Part shown: piece by piece, positions 1-8,761 of the stretch
Layout: each line of letters starts with the position of its first letter
Numbering within the stretch: position 1 is the first letter of the stretch
NCBI RefSeq assembly: GCF_010682105.1
Contig: NZ_JAAGWH010000049.1
Coordinates: 62,001 to 126,000, forward strand
Source: Modestobacter muralis
GTDB taxonomy: Bacteria; Actinomycetota; Actinomycetes; Mycobacteriales; Geodermatophilaceae
Reading direction: 5' to 3'
DNA: 64,000 bases
The notes under the pieces: model-generated
Seen by the model: only the letters and a program-made list of their open reading frames with translations
Databases searched by the model: none
What the model was told of the DNA's origin: nothing
Translations under genes and position numbers: made by a program

Positions 1-389
1 TTGAACGGACCCACGTAGCGCTCGGCCACGTCGAAGAGGGCGTCGAGGTCCCGGTCGAGCATCTCCTGGGCCCGGCGCAGGTCGTTGCCCGGGCGCGGGA
101 CGAGCCGCCACCCGGAGGGCGTGAGGTCGACCGCGATGTCGACGAGCAGCGCCGCCGTCCGGCCGAGCACGTCCGCACCGGCGCCGCGTCCGGGCAGCTC
201 GGGCAGGTGCGGCAGGTCCGGCAGCTCGCCGACGACCAGCCGCACCGCCTCCACCGGGTCGGTGCCGGGGAGCGAGCCGATGCCAGAGGCCGGCCCCCAC
301 GGGGTGGGGACCGGCCTCAGGTCGTCAGTGCTGCCGGGCTCGTCACCCGGGGTGTTGCTGTCGTGCCGGTCTTCGGTCGGCGAGGTCAC
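1..389 (-). CDS. Cobalamin-independent methionine synthase-like protein (N-terminal part, runs off the left edge)
   Basis: Only the first 129 codons are in the window. After a short acidic, disordered leader the protein shows the SGIGSLPGTDPVEAVRLV segment and the PHLPELPGRG segment, which open the small actinobacterial UROD/MetE-like family often named methionine synthase (Rv3015c type). The family is related to the zinc-dependent catalytic half of MetE, but its true substrate is poorly established. The zinc ligands lie in the missing C-terminal part. The GTG start at 389 is supported by TACCGT seven nucleotides upstream, a leaderless-type -10, and by the absence of a Shine-Dalgarno sequence. 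In M. tuberculosis this gene lies in the same neighbourhood as trmU/mnmA and iscS; here about 13 kb of accessory genes separates them. Confidence 0.8.
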   Translation of the reverse strand, partial: MTSPTEDRHDSNTPGDEPGSTDDLRPVPTPWGPASGIGSLPGTDPVEAVRLVVGELPDLPHLPELPGRGAGADVLGRTAALLVDIAVDLTPSGWRLVPRPGNDLRRAQEMLDRDLDALFDVAERYVGPF

Positions 390-396
390 GGCGGCG

Positions 397-402
397 ACGG
401 TA
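397..402 (-). promoter_or_regulatory. Leaderless-type -10 (TACCGT) for the methionine-synthase-like gene
   Basis: TACCGT on the minus strand is followed by seven nucleotides and then the GTG start at 389. No Shine-Dalgarno sequence lies between them and no convincing -35 is visible. Confidence 0.45.
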
Positions 403-431
403 GACCGCCACAGCCGTGACCGGCCGAGCGG

Positions 432-1924
432 TCAGGCGACCGTCTTCGCGAGGTCGGCCGGGGGCGGGCTGACCGGCGAGTGCGTCCGGAAGTACTCGAC
501 CGCGGTGTCCGCGTCGACCGGTCCGGTGACCGGGTTCGTGCCGGTCTCGAAGGCGGCGAAGCTGTCGCCCCCGCCGACCAGGAAGGAGTTCACCACCACC
601 CGGTAGCTGGCCGCCGGGTCGATCGGCGTGCCGTCGAGGGTGATGGACCCCTCGATCACCCGCTGACCCGCGGGCAGGGACGCGTCGTAGGAGCAGGAGA
701 AGCCCTCCGAGGTGCCCAGGATCAGCTGCGACGAGCGCGCCGCCGACGGGAACTGCTGCTCCAGCACGTCCTTGATGGCCGCACCGCTCAACGTCACCGC
801 GTTCACCGTGTTGCCGAACGGCTGCACGTCGAACACCTCCCGGTAGGTGACCTGGCCCGGGGGCTCGCCACCCTGGCTGGCGGCGTAGGTCAGGTCGGTG
901 CGCAGGCCGCCGGGGTTCATGACGGCGAGGACGGGGTTGCCGTACGCAGCGGTCTGCATGGCCTCCAGCTGGGCCTGCGCGATGAGGTTGCCCAGGCTGG
1001 ACTCCCCGCCGCGACTCTCGACCGGGGTCGGCGTCGGGTTCGTCGGCGTCGGGGCCGGGGTGACGAAGGCGCGGGTGATGTCCTTGGTGATCGAGCCGAC
1101 GACGACGTTGCCGGCCACGCCCGCGCGGGCGTTCCAGTGGTCGACGATCGACTGCACGGCGGGGTCGGGCGCGACCCGGGTGACCGGCACGTTGGTCGCC
1201 CGGTAGGTGGCCGTGCGGTCGACGTCACCGGACTGCCGGTCCAACGAGAGCCGGATGTCGGTGGTCAGCCGGCCGTAGTAGCCGGCCTGCGTGACCAGGC
1301 GCTTGACGCCCGTGCCGTCGGGGAGCAGGCAGTTGTAGGCCCAGTGGGAGTGCGCGCTCACGATCAGGTCGACCGCGGAGTCGATGCGCTTGCTGATGTC
1401 CACGAGGGGCCCGGTCAGGTTCGTGCAGCCGTCGCAGGCCGAGGTGCTCGTCGGGATCGCGTTGCCCACCGAGCCGCCCTCGTGCACCAGGACGCCGATG
1501 GCCTGGATCCCCATGGCCTTCAACCGGGGCACCCAGGTGTTCACCGCGACGGCCTCGTCGATGAGGTGGACGTCGGCGATGCCGGTGGGCGAGACGATGG
1601 TCGGGGTCGTCCGGGTGACCACGCCGATCATGGCGCCATCCTGGTTCGCCGGGGTGGTGAACACCTCGTCGAAGGAGTTCTGCAGCCGCTTCACGGTGGT
1701 GGAGACGTCGTCGGGCGTGCCGTAGGCCGTGTCCGGTCCGGGCGAGGTGAGCAGCTGGCTGTCACCGCCCAGGGTGTTGGTGATCCGGCCGTGGAAGTCG
1801 TTCATGGCCAGCAGCTGGACGGTGACGTCCTCGGGGCCGGCGGCGGCCTTGGCGCCGCGTCGGCGGCGACGGGGACGCCCACGGCCGCGGAGACGGCCAT
1901 GGTGAGGGCGGTGGTCACGCGCAT
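432..1924 (-). pseudogene. Secreted 5'-nucleotidase/UshA-like protein, apparently decayed (frameshift and catalytic-block deletion)
   Basis: The body matches bacterial secreted 5'-nucleotidases: an N-terminal calcineurin-like metallophosphatase (LLAMNDFHGR near the start, VLVHEGG, SAHSHWAYNC) followed by the 5'-nucleotidase C-terminal domain (GGESSLGNLIA, NPGGLRTDL, VQPFGNTV). Two defects are visible. First, a good signal peptide begins at ATG 1924 (MRVTTALTMAVSAAVG...AADA), preceded by GGAGG, but it is in a different frame from the enzyme; a one-base shift lies around 1851-1865. Second, the segment that should carry the metal-binding GD and GNHE motifs, between the first strand and IGVVTRTTP, is absent; the join falls near 1640-1690. 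About 100 or more residues typical of the family are missing. The C-terminal half is intact. Assembly error could explain the frameshift, but hardly both defects. A catalytically dead secreted binding protein is the alternative. Confidence 0.7.
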
Positions 1925-2100
1925 TCGGCGCACGGGTCCTCCAGGACACACGGGACGCGGCCGCACGGAAGCACAGGCCGGTGAGGAGAGGTCAGCTCGA
2001 GGTCATGACTCGTCGTCACCCCGCATGACTTGAGAGCGAGACGACGCTGACCCGGACCTGTGCCGCTGCCCATGCCCCGCCGAGAGCCGACCCGCAGCGT

Positions 2101-2811
2101 TCACCTCCCGTCACCCGGACCCGGCTGCCCGAACAGCGCCGCCACCGGGCGCCGCGGCGCGGTGGCCAGACACAGCGTGCGCCGGGCCTCGATGGTGGCC
2201 TGCAGCTGTGACGCCGCCGCCAGCTTCGAACGCACCTGCTCGGCGTGCGTGCGCGCGGTGGTCACCGCCAGCCCCAGCCGCTCGGCGACCGCGGCGTGCC
2301 CGTGCCCGGCGGCCATCAGCGCCAGCACCTGGCGCTGGCGGGGAGTCATCGCGGCCAGCCGCTGCCGGGCCTCGGCGTGCACCGCGACGGCGTCGGCCAG
2401 CTCACGCAGCACGTCGGCGCGCAGCGCCACCGGCACGGTCAGCCCACCCCCGGCGACCGTGCGGGCGACAGCGGCGAACCGGCGCGGGCTCGAGGTCAGC
2501 GCGGCCGCCCCCGATGCACCGTCCAGCAGGTCCGCCACGACGCCGCGGACCGAGAGCGAGTCCCGGCAGGTCATCAGCGGGACCGCGACCCCGCGGTGGG
2601 CCAGCGCCTCGGTCACCTCGCCGACCTCGCCGTCCCCGGCGGCCATCACGACCAGCCCGATCGCCTGCCGGACGCGCAGGACGGCGTCGGCCTGGTCCAC
2701 CGTGCACGTGTCCCCGGCGACGCCGGCCGCCCGCAGGACCGCCGCGACCGCCTCGGCCACGACCCGCTGCGGATGGCAGACGAGCACCGGGCACGGCGTA
2801 GACCCGGCCAT
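2101..2811 (-). CDS. LuxR-family regulator with a degenerate receiver-like domain (1)
   Basis: A DNA-binding transcription factor of 236 residues. The C-terminal part is a LuxR helix-turn-helix: MTPRQRQVLALMAAG, then AVAERLGLAVTTARTHAEQVRSKL. The N-terminal about 125 residues have the length and alternating pattern of a response-regulator receiver (PVLVCHPQRVVAEAVAAVL...), but the phosphoacceptor position reads VVMAAGDG, so the usual Asp is missing, as are the acidic pair and the conserved Lys. It probably does not respond to a histidine kinase. ATG 2811 is chosen because GGGAGGGG lies just upstream; a GTG at 2826 is the alternative. It is third in an apparent operon after the lipoprotein (3528-4445) and a second LuxR protein, with a gap of 93 bp. 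Confidence 0.75.
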   Translation of the reverse strand: MAGSTPCPVLVCHPQRVVAEAVAAVLRAAGVAGDTCTVDQADAVLRVRQAIGLVVMAAGDGEVGEVTEALAHRGVAVPLMTCRDSLSVRGVVADLLDGASGAAALTSSPRRFAAVARTVAGGGLTVPVALRADVLRELADAVAVHAEARQRLAAMTPRQRQVLALMAAGHGHAAVAERLGLAVTTARTHAEQVRSKLAAASQLQATIEARRTLCLATAPRRPVAALFGQPGPGDGR

Positions 2812-2904
2812 CGGCCCCTCCCCCACGACTCGTGGGAAGCGTCCCGGCCCACCGCCGCCGGAGGTGGCCCGACGGGCGCATCCTCGGCGGACGACGGCCC
2901 GCCC

Positions 2905-3531
2905 TCACGCACCGTGGTCGTGCGGTGGCGGCCAGCCTGCCCCGGCGGCGTCGGCGTAGAGCGCCACCGCCCGCAGCCGCGAGTGCACCCCGAGGCGGTG
3001 CAGCAGCACGTTGACGTGGGTCCGGACGGTGTTGACCGAGACCGCCATCCGCCGCGCGATCTCCGGGGTGGACACCCCCTCGGCCAGCAGCGCCAGCACC
3101 TCGCGCTGGCGAGGCGTCAGCCCGTGGAGCACGTCGGCCGGCGCAGCGGCCCCGGGCGGTGTCACCGGTGTGCGGTGTGGACCCGGACGGGCGAGCACGT
3201 CGGCGAGCTCCTGCGCCGTGCACCCGGCGGGCAGCACCTGCACGACGACGTCCGGCGGCCACGCCGCCGTCGCCGCACCCACCAGGACCACGGTGGTGCC
3301 CGGCGGCACGGCAGCGCGGAGCACGGCGGAGAACGAGTCGCTCCCGCCGGCCGACGGCAGCAGCACGACCGTCGTCCCGGCCCGGGCGTCGAGGACGTCG
3401 ACGAGCCGGTCCGGGTCGGAGAGGCCGACGACGCCCAGCCCCGGGTGCCGGCCCAGCGCCCCGGCCAGGCCCTCGGCCACCACCGGCCGGGCGTCGGCCA
3501 CCACGACGGGCCGGGCGGTGGGCACGGTCAC
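2905..3531 (-). CDS. LuxR-family regulator with a degenerate receiver-like domain (2)
   Basis: A 208-residue transcription factor. Residues 1-115 resemble a receiver domain (PVVVADARPVVAEGLAGAL) but the phosphorylation site reads VVLLPSAGG, with Pro where Asp is expected, and no conserved Lys follows. The C-terminus is a clear LuxR helix-turn-helix (LTPRQREVLALLAEG, then PEIARRMAVSVNTVRTHV). The GTG start at 3531 overlaps the stop of the upstream lipoprotein gene as GTGA, which implies translational coupling, so the lipoprotein and this regulator are probably made together. It shares its architecture and its missing Asp with the next gene; the two are probably old paralogues. Regulatory targets are unknown; the adjacent polysaccharide genes are the obvious candidates. 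Confidence 0.75.
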   Translation of the reverse strand: MTVPTARPVVVADARPVVAEGLAGALGRHPGLGVVGLSDPDRLVDVLDARAGTTVVLLPSAGGSDSFSAVLRAAVPPGTTVVLVGAATAAWPPDVVVQVLPAGCTAQELADVLARPGPHRTPVTPPGAAAPADVLHGLTPRQREVLALLAEGVSTPEIARRMAVSVNTVRTHVNVLLHRLGVHSRLRAVALYADAAGAGWPPPHDHGA

Positions 3532-4445
3532 CGGGTGGTCACCACCCGCGTCCAGGAGCCCGCGGGGACGTCCGCGTCGTCGACGAACCACCAGTCGACC
3601 CGGTCGTCCTGACCGTCGAGCTCGGCGAAGCCCAGGCAGCCGTTGAGCGCCGGGCTCACGTCCATGCCCGCGCCGTTGTAGCGCTCGTTCGCCGGCCGGG
3701 CATCGTCGACGCCGAACACGTACGCCGCGTCGTCGTACTCGCCCGGCCCGGCGTCCTGGACCTGCCCGAAGCAGACCCGCTCCCCCTTCCGCACCGCCAC
3801 CCACCGGTTCTTCATCAGCGACCGGTCCGGGTCGGCCAGCCGTTCGGCCCAGCCCGGGTCGTGCGCCCACGGGACGACCTCGGCGCGCACGGCCGCGGCC
3901 TCCGGGTCGTTGACGTCGTCGAAGGGGAGGTCCAGGTAGAAGGGGTTCTCCCGCGGGGCCATCCGGGTCGGGAACCAGCCGTTCGTGGCCACCCGGGGCT
4001 CGGTGCGGCACTGGTCGTCGACGACCACCCCGTCGCACCCGCCGTAGTGCGCCAGCCAGTCGTCGTCGTAGGTCGAGAACACCTGGCTGCCGTCCTCGGC
4101 GGTGGGGTCGAACACCTCGCCGACCCAGAAGGTCGTGGCCACGACGTCGGTGTGCACCGGGTACCGCCCCGCGGGCGGCGGGAACACCCCCGCAGACGTC
4201 GTCCCGGGAGCAGGGACGCCGGGAGCAGGGGTCCCCGGGCCCGGGACGACGGGAGCCGGGGTGGTCGGCGCTGCGGTGCTCGGGACCGCGGCGGTCGTGG
4301 AGGGGACCGCCGACGGCGCCGCAGAGCTGGCGGCCGTGGGTGCGGCCACCGCACCGGGAGCCGCGTCACTGCTCCCGCAGCCTGTCGCGCAGACCGCGAC
4401 GAGCGCGAGCGCCAGCACCCGGACCGGTCGACTCCTCGCGCTCAC
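3528..4445 (-). CDS. Putative secreted lipoprotein of unknown function
   Basis: 305 residues. The N-terminus is a lipoprotein signal peptide (VLALALVAVCATGC, lipid-modified Cys at about residue 23), so the product should be anchored outside the membrane. An Ala/Pro/Thr-rich linker follows to about residue 90, then a compact domain with internal cysteines (GGCDGVVVDDQC, RVCFGQVQ, NGCLGF) and several aromatic, acidic motifs (TTFWVGE, NPFYLDLP, GAGMDVSPAL). I do not recognise the domain. It heads an operon with two LuxR-type regulators, the first overlapping it by four bases, which hints at envelope sensing; that is inference. The GTG start at 4445 lies six nucleotides after TACGGT, a leaderless-type -10. 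Confidence 0.7.
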   Translation of the reverse strand: MSARSRPVRVLALALVAVCATGCGSSDAAPGAVAAPTAASSAAPSAVPSTTAAVPSTAAPTTPAPVVPGPGTPAPGVPAPGTTSAGVFPPPAGRYPVHTDVVATTFWVGEVFDPTAEDGSQVFSTYDDDWLAHYGGCDGVVVDDQCRTEPRVATNGWFPTRMAPRENPFYLDLPFDDVNDPEAAAVRAEVVPWAHDPGWAERLADPDRSLMKNRWVAVRKGERVCFGQVQDAGPGEYDDAAYVFGVDDARPANERYNGAGMDVSPALNGCLGFAELDGQDDRVDWWFVDDADVPAGSWTRVVTTR

Positions 4446-4451
4446 CCGGGG

Positions 4452-4457
4452 ACCGTA
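4452..4457 (-). promoter_or_regulatory. Leaderless-type -10 (TACGGT) for the lipoprotein-LuxR-LuxR operon
   Basis: Minus-strand TACGGT stands six nucleotides before GTG 4445. The divergent deacetylase gene begins about 200 bp away, so both promoters lie in 4446-4652. Confidence 0.4.
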
Positions 4458-4652
4458 CGACCGGACCGGCGGGCACGGCGCCCTCGTGGACGCCGGTCGT
4501 CCCGCGCGACCTCATGCAAAGCGAGGACCCCCGGCAGCGGAGCGTTGTCCGGGCGCCCGGGCAGGGCGACCCTCCGCACGCGAGTGGCTGCACCGACGCG
4601 GCCACCAGGAGCGGATCGAGCGGCCCGGCCGCGGTCCGGCGAGGAGACCGTC

Positions 4653-6215
4653 ATGAGCGTCGCCAGGAGCAGGGACCTGAGCCTGAGCCGGGAGGTGGTG
4701 GCAGGCCTGGTCCTGCTCGCCCTCGTCGTGCTCACCGGGTGGGCGGGGGCGTTGCCGTCGGCGCAGGCGGCGGCGAGCCCGACGGTGGTGACGCTGACCT
4801 TCGACGACGGTGACGCCGACCAACTGGCCGCCGCCCAGACGCTGCGGGACAACGGCCTGGCCGGCACCTTCTACGTCCCCAGCGGGTGGATCGGCGCGCC
4901 CGGTTACCTGAGCCGGGCCGACCTCGGCTCCATCGCCGCGGCCGGCCACGAGATCGGCGGGCACACGGTCAACCACGCCGACCTCACCCAGGTGCCGGCC
5001 ACCGAGGCCAAGGCACAGATCTGCAACGGCCGGGCCACCCTGCAGAGCTGGGGCTTCCAGCCGCGCAGCTTCGCCTACCCGTTCTCGACCTCGAACCCCA
5101 CGGTCGAGCAGCTGGCCGCGCAGTGCGGTTACGACACCTCCCGCGGGCTGGGTGACGTCCGGTCTCCCGCCAGCTGCGCGGCCTGCCCACGCGCCGAGAC
5201 GCTGCCGCCGGCGAACCCGAACTACCTGAAGGCGCCCGACCAGGTCGACTCGAGCTGGACGCTCGCGCAGCTCAAGGCGCAGGTCACCAACGCGACTCAG
5301 AACGGCGGCGGCTGGGTCGTGCTGACCTTCCACCACGTGTGCACGAACATCGGCGCCGCCGACTGCCAGGCCGACCAGTCGATCACGCCGGCGGTGTTCA
5401 ACCAGTTCGCGGCCTGGCTGAAGACCTACCGCGACGCCCCGGCGAACCGGACGACGGTGAAGACGGTCGACCAGACGGTGCGGCAGTACAAGGCCGCCGC
5501 CTACCCGGCCTACCGCACCGCCACCGCGGTGGCACCCAAGCCGGTGGCCGCGGTCGGGACCAACGCGCTGACCAACCCCTCGCTCGAGGCGACCGACGCC
5601 GCGACCGGCTTCCCGAGCTGCTTCCAGGCCGCCGGCTGGGGCACCAACACCGCGGCCTGGGCGGCGGTGTCGCCCGGGCGCACCGGCACGAAGGCGCAGA
5701 AGCTGACCGTCACCGGCTACAGCAGCGGTGACGCCAAGCTGATGCCCAACCTCGACCTGGTCACCTGTGCGCCCAGCGTCACACCGGGCAGGACCTACAC
5801 GCTGAGCACCTGGTACCAGTCGACGGCGGTGAGCCAGTTCGCGCTCTACTACCGCGACGGCTCGGGCACGTGGTTCTACTGGACCTCCAGCCCCTGGCTG
5901 GCCGCGACGGCCACCCCGACCACGTGGACCGAGGCCACCTTCACCACCCCCGCCGTCCCGGCCGGTGCCACGGGGGTGTCGTTCGGGCTGGCGCTCATCG
6001 CGAACGGCACGCTCGTCACCGACGACATCGCGTTCGTCGACCGCGGGACGGCGACCGCCGCCCCGTCGGCGCTGGCGACCACGAGCAGCCGGACGGCGGC
6101 CGCACCACCCACCGCTCAGCGGCAGCAGAGCTCCGAGGTGGCCGAGGTGCCCGGCATCGGGTCCCGTCCCGGCACCCAGGTGGCGGCCGAGCCGGCCACC
6201 GACGGCCAGGGCTGA
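4653..6215 (+). CDS. Secreted polysaccharide deacetylase (carbohydrate esterase 4) with C-terminal carbohydrate-binding-like domain
   Basis: A 520-residue secreted enzyme that should remove N- or O-acetyl groups from a glycan. The signal peptide spans about residues 15-45 (VVAGLVLLALVVLTGWAGALPSAQAA shortened). The NodB-type catalytic domain follows with its standard motifs: TFDDG (catalytic Asp and metal Asp), the HxxxH metal site in GGHTVNHADL, FAYPF, and LTFHH. Residues about 300-480 form a beta-rich module resembling CBM4/9-type carbohydrate-binding domains (NPSLEATDAATGFPSCF, WYQSTAVSQFALYYRDG), and the last 40 residues are disordered. ATG 4653 is preceded by GAGGAG with six-nucleotide spacing. 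It converges on the GT2 synthase of the neighbouring polysaccharide operon, so a role in deacetylating that polymer is likely but inferred. Confidence 0.88.
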   Translation: MSVARSRDLSLSREVVAGLVLLALVVLTGWAGALPSAQAAASPTVVTLTFDDGDADQLAAAQTLRDNGLAGTFYVPSGWIGAPGYLSRADLGSIAAAGHEIGGHTVNHADLTQVPATEAKAQICNGRATLQSWGFQPRSFAYPFSTSNPTVEQLAAQCGYDTSRGLGDVRSPASCAACPRAETLPPANPNYLKAPDQVDSSWTLAQLKAQVTNATQNGGGWVVLTFHHVCTNIGAADCQADQSITPAVFNQFAAWLKTYRDAPANRTTVKTVDQTVRQYKAAAYPAYRTATAVAPKPVAAVGTNALTNPSLEATDAATGFPSCFQAAGWGTNTAAWAAVSPGRTGTKAQKLTVTGYSSGDAKLMPNLDLVTCAPSVTPGRTYTLSTWYQSTAVSQFALYYRDGSGTWFYWTSSPWLAATATPTTWTEATFTTPAVPAGATGVSFGLALIANGTLVTDDIAFVDRGTATAAPSALATTSSRTAAAPPTAQRQQSSEVAEVPGIGSRPGTQVAAEPATDGQG

Positions 6216-6224
6216 CCGGGGACG

Positions 6225-6283
6225 GCGGGTCCGGTCCCCTGCCCCTGGACCGGACCTGCCACGCCCGCCGCGCACGGCGGGCG
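6225..6283. terminator. Two back-to-back hairpins between convergent genes
   Basis: 6225-6237 pairs with 6247-6259 (12 of 13 positions) and 6262-6270 pairs perfectly with 6275-6283 around a CGCA loop. They sit between the stops of the deacetylase (+) and the GT2 gene (-), as expected for a bidirectional terminator. Confidence 0.7.
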
Positions 6284-6284
6284 G

Positions 6285-7604
6285 TCACACCGTGGTGCCG
6301 AAGCCCTCCGGTGCCAGGACACGGCTGCCGTCGGGGACCATCGCCCGCCTGGTCGGGCTGACCCACTGCCCGTTCGAGGGGGTGCGCCAGGCCCGCGGCA
6401 GCGTGCGCAGCGCGATCACCGCGTCGGTCACCCGCATCGCGAGGAAGAACAGCCCCAGGTACAGGTAGCGCGGCCGCCGCTCCACCAGCGCCACCGCGCA
6501 GGTGAGGAGGTAGTCCGGCAGCACCACCGCCAGCAGCAGCGGGACGAGCCCCACGTGGTCGTCGACGGCGTCGGCCACCTGGGCGGCGGTGTCGACGCCG
6601 ACCGCGCCGGCCAGCTCCACCGCGCCGAGCAGCAGCACCACCAGCGGCAGGACGACGAACAGCACGCTGCTGGTGAGCAGCTCGGCGATGAGCACCGTGA
6701 GCATCAGCGCGAAGACGCCGCGCCGTGGCCGGTGCCGGCGCAGCGTCTGCCACAGCCCGAGCGCCCAGCGGCTGGTCTGGCGCACGTAGTCGCCGTAGTG
6801 GCTGGGGTCCTGGGTGTAGGCGCGGGCGCGGGTGGAGAACGCCACCCGGCCCAGCTGCTTGGCGTGCAGCTCGAAGGTCATGTTGAAGTCCTCGATGACC
6901 AGACCGCTCGGGTTGACCTCGATCTGCTCGAGCACGGCGGCCCGGTACATGCTGGCGAAGCCGGGCACGATGTGCGTCGCGTTGACCCCACGCCAGGTCT
7001 GCCCGTACTTCAGCAGCCGCTGGGTCAGCGTGTAGACCCGCTGCCGGTGCGCCACGACCACCGCGCCCCGGAAGCCGACCTCGGCGGGGTTCCACCGGGT
7101 CTCCGCGCACCCGGCGACCGCGGCCACCCGTGGGTCGTCGAACATCGGCAGGGCGACGTCGAAGTAGGCCGGGTCCAGCTGGGTGTCTGCGTCCAGCACG
7201 AGCACCGCGCCGAACCGCCCGGCCAGCCCGAAGTGGTCGATGCCCTGCTGCAGTGCACCGGCCTTGCCGACGTTGGTCGCCGTCTCCAGCACCTGGACGC
7301 CCGCGACCCGGGCCAGCTCGGCGGTGGCGTCGCCGGAGAAGTCGGAGACCACGTGCACGTTGCCCGCCGGGACCAGCTCGGTGATGGCGGCCAGGGAGTG
7401 CGCGATGACCAGCTCCTCGTCGTGGGCGGCCATCAGCACCGCGACGTCCGACGTGGTCAGCCGCTGCGCCGGCGGGTCGACCGCGCCGCGCCGCCGGCGA
7501 CGCCACCGGGCCAGCCGCTCGTCGACGAACCGCAGGAGCCCGACGCCCCCCCACAGCACCGAGTTGACCCCGATCACCAGCACCGCCAGCACCCACCCGC
7601 TCAC
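6285..7604 (-). CDS. Membrane glycosyltransferase family 2, processive polysaccharide synthase type
   Basis: A 439-residue integral-membrane sugar transferase like PNAG (IcaA/PgaC), chitin or hyaluronan synthases, which polymerise a nucleotide sugar while extruding the chain. One N-terminal transmembrane helix precedes the GT-A domain with VLMAAHDEE, GKAGAL, the DxD-type LVLDADT, the catalytic ED in LVIEDFNMT and the processivity motif QTSRW. At least three or four hydrophobic helices follow at about residues 300-410. It is the last gene of a coupled operon: GTG 7604 overlaps the stop of the GH18-like gene as GTGA. Subfamily and donor sugar cannot be fixed by eye; the glmS and UDP-sugar dehydrogenase genes upstream suggest a hexosamine or uronate donor. 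Confidence 0.85.
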   Translation of the reverse strand: MSGWVLAVLVIGVNSVLWGGVGLLRFVDERLARWRRRRRGAVDPPAQRLTTSDVAVLMAAHDEELVIAHSLAAITELVPAGNVHVVSDFSGDATAELARVAGVQVLETATNVGKAGALQQGIDHFGLAGRFGAVLVLDADTQLDPAYFDVALPMFDDPRVAAVAGCAETRWNPAEVGFRGAVVVAHRQRVYTLTQRLLKYGQTWRGVNATHIVPGFASMYRAAVLEQIEVNPSGLVIEDFNMTFELHAKQLGRVAFSTRARAYTQDPSHYGDYVRQTSRWALGLWQTLRRHRPRRGVFALMLTVLIAELLTSSVLFVVLPLVVLLLGAVELAGAVGVDTAAQVADAVDDHVGLVPLLLAVVLPDYLLTCAVALVERRPRYLYLGLFFLAMRVTDAVIALRTLPRAWRTPSNGQWVSPTRRAMVPDGSRVLAPEGFGTTV

Positions 7605-8761
7605 CGGTCACCCACCTCCCCCGTGTCCACACCCCGCCGGTAGTCCTCCACCACCTGCCAGAGCCCGTCGTCCTCGTCCCCGACCAGCCAGAGATAGACC
7701 CCGCCCAGTCGGTACTGCTGAGCCAGCTCGAGCTTGGCCCGGATGCTGTAGGCGTTCTCGAACCACACGGTGCGCTCGATGCCGTCGGCGTCCCGGTAGA
7801 CCAGCCACGGGCTCTGCCCGGTCTGGTCCCAGCTGACCGGCACCCCGTACTGCTCGCTGAGCCCGTAGGCCTGCAACCAGCTCACCAGCTCCCCGCCCTG
7901 CGGACCCCAGCGGTAGCCGTAGGTGGGCACGCCGAGCACGAGCTTGGCGGCCGGGATCTCGTGCACGGCGTAGGTGAGCACCCGGTCCACCCAGTCGACC
8001 GGCGCGATCGGTCCCGCCCCGGAGGTCACCCAGTGCCAGTCGTAGCCCATCAGCCGCACCTGGTCGGCCGCGGCCCCGAGGGCGGCGTAGTCCTGGGCGA
8101 GGTTGCGCTCGTCGTAGCCGGCGTCGGAGTCCTTGGCGAAGACGTCGACGCTGAGCACCTTGCCCACCGCGTGCAGGGACTCGGCGAGGTCCTGCACGAA
8201 CGCGGTGAACGCGTCCCGGTCGGCCGCGCGCAGGTCCTCGTAGTCGATGTCGATGCCCGCGAAGCCCTGCCGCTGCACCAGTTCGGTGACCGCCCGGACG
8301 TGCGCGGCGGCCAGCACCGGGTCGTGCAGCACCGTGCCGATCAGCTCCGGGTCCCACCCGCCGTCGCGGGTGTTGGTGATCGTCGGGACCAGCGGCACGC
8401 CGCGCCGGCGCAGCAGCTCGAGCTGCTCGGGGGCGACCACGCCCGCGGGCTGCGCGCGCTGCACCACCGAGCCGTCCGGGGCGACCTCGTACAGGTTGGG
8501 CGAGGCCGCGGACAGCAGGTCGGCGTGCGCGCCGATGGTCCGTGTCCCACCGGCCAGGTTCCAGACCGGCAGGGACGCGGCGACGTCGGGCGGCCGGGCC
8601 TCCCGGGCGTCGGCCGGCCGTGTCTCCACCCGCCCGGAGGACAGCAGCACCACGGCCAGGACCACGACGGTGGCCACCGACACCGCGGTCCGGCGGAACC
8701 CCCACCTGCGGTGGCGCCGCACCGCGTGGGCCCCGTGCTCCCTGAGGTCGCGTCCGGTCAC
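7601..8761 (-). CDS. Membrane-anchored glycoside hydrolase family 18-like protein
   Basis: 386 residues. A basic N-terminus and one transmembrane helix (about residues 25-42) place the catalytic domain outside the cell. The domain has the GH18 active-site signature FAGIDIDYEDL (DxxDxDxE type, with the catalytic Glu in DYE), followed by LMGYDWHW and LVLGVPTYGYRW and the terminal strand GGVYLWLVGDE. This pattern is found in YaaH/YdhD-like spore-cortex and other bacterial GH18 hydrolases acting on GlcNAc-containing polymers. GTG 8761 overlaps the stop of the upstream SDR gene as GTGA. Inside a polysaccharide synthesis operon it probably trims or releases the polymer, as the hydrolase half of PgaB does for PNAG; that comparison is inference. 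Confidence 0.82.
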   Translation of the reverse strand: MTGRDLREHGAHAVRRHRRWGFRRTAVSVATVVVLAVVLLSSGRVETRPADAREARPPDVAASLPVWNLAGGTRTIGAHADLLSAASPNLYEVAPDGSVVQRAQPAGVVAPEQLELLRRRGVPLVPTITNTRDGGWDPELIGTVLHDPVLAAAHVRAVTELVQRQGFAGIDIDYEDLRAADRDAFTAFVQDLAESLHAVGKVLSVDVFAKDSDAGYDERNLAQDYAALGAAADQVRLMGYDWHWVTSGAGPIAPVDWVDRVLTYAVHEIPAAKLVLGVPTYGYRWGPQGGELVSWLQAYGLSEQYGVPVSWDQTGQSPWLVYRDADGIERTVWFENAYSIRAKLELAQQYRLGGVYLWLVGDEDDGLWQVVEDYRRGVDTGEVGDR

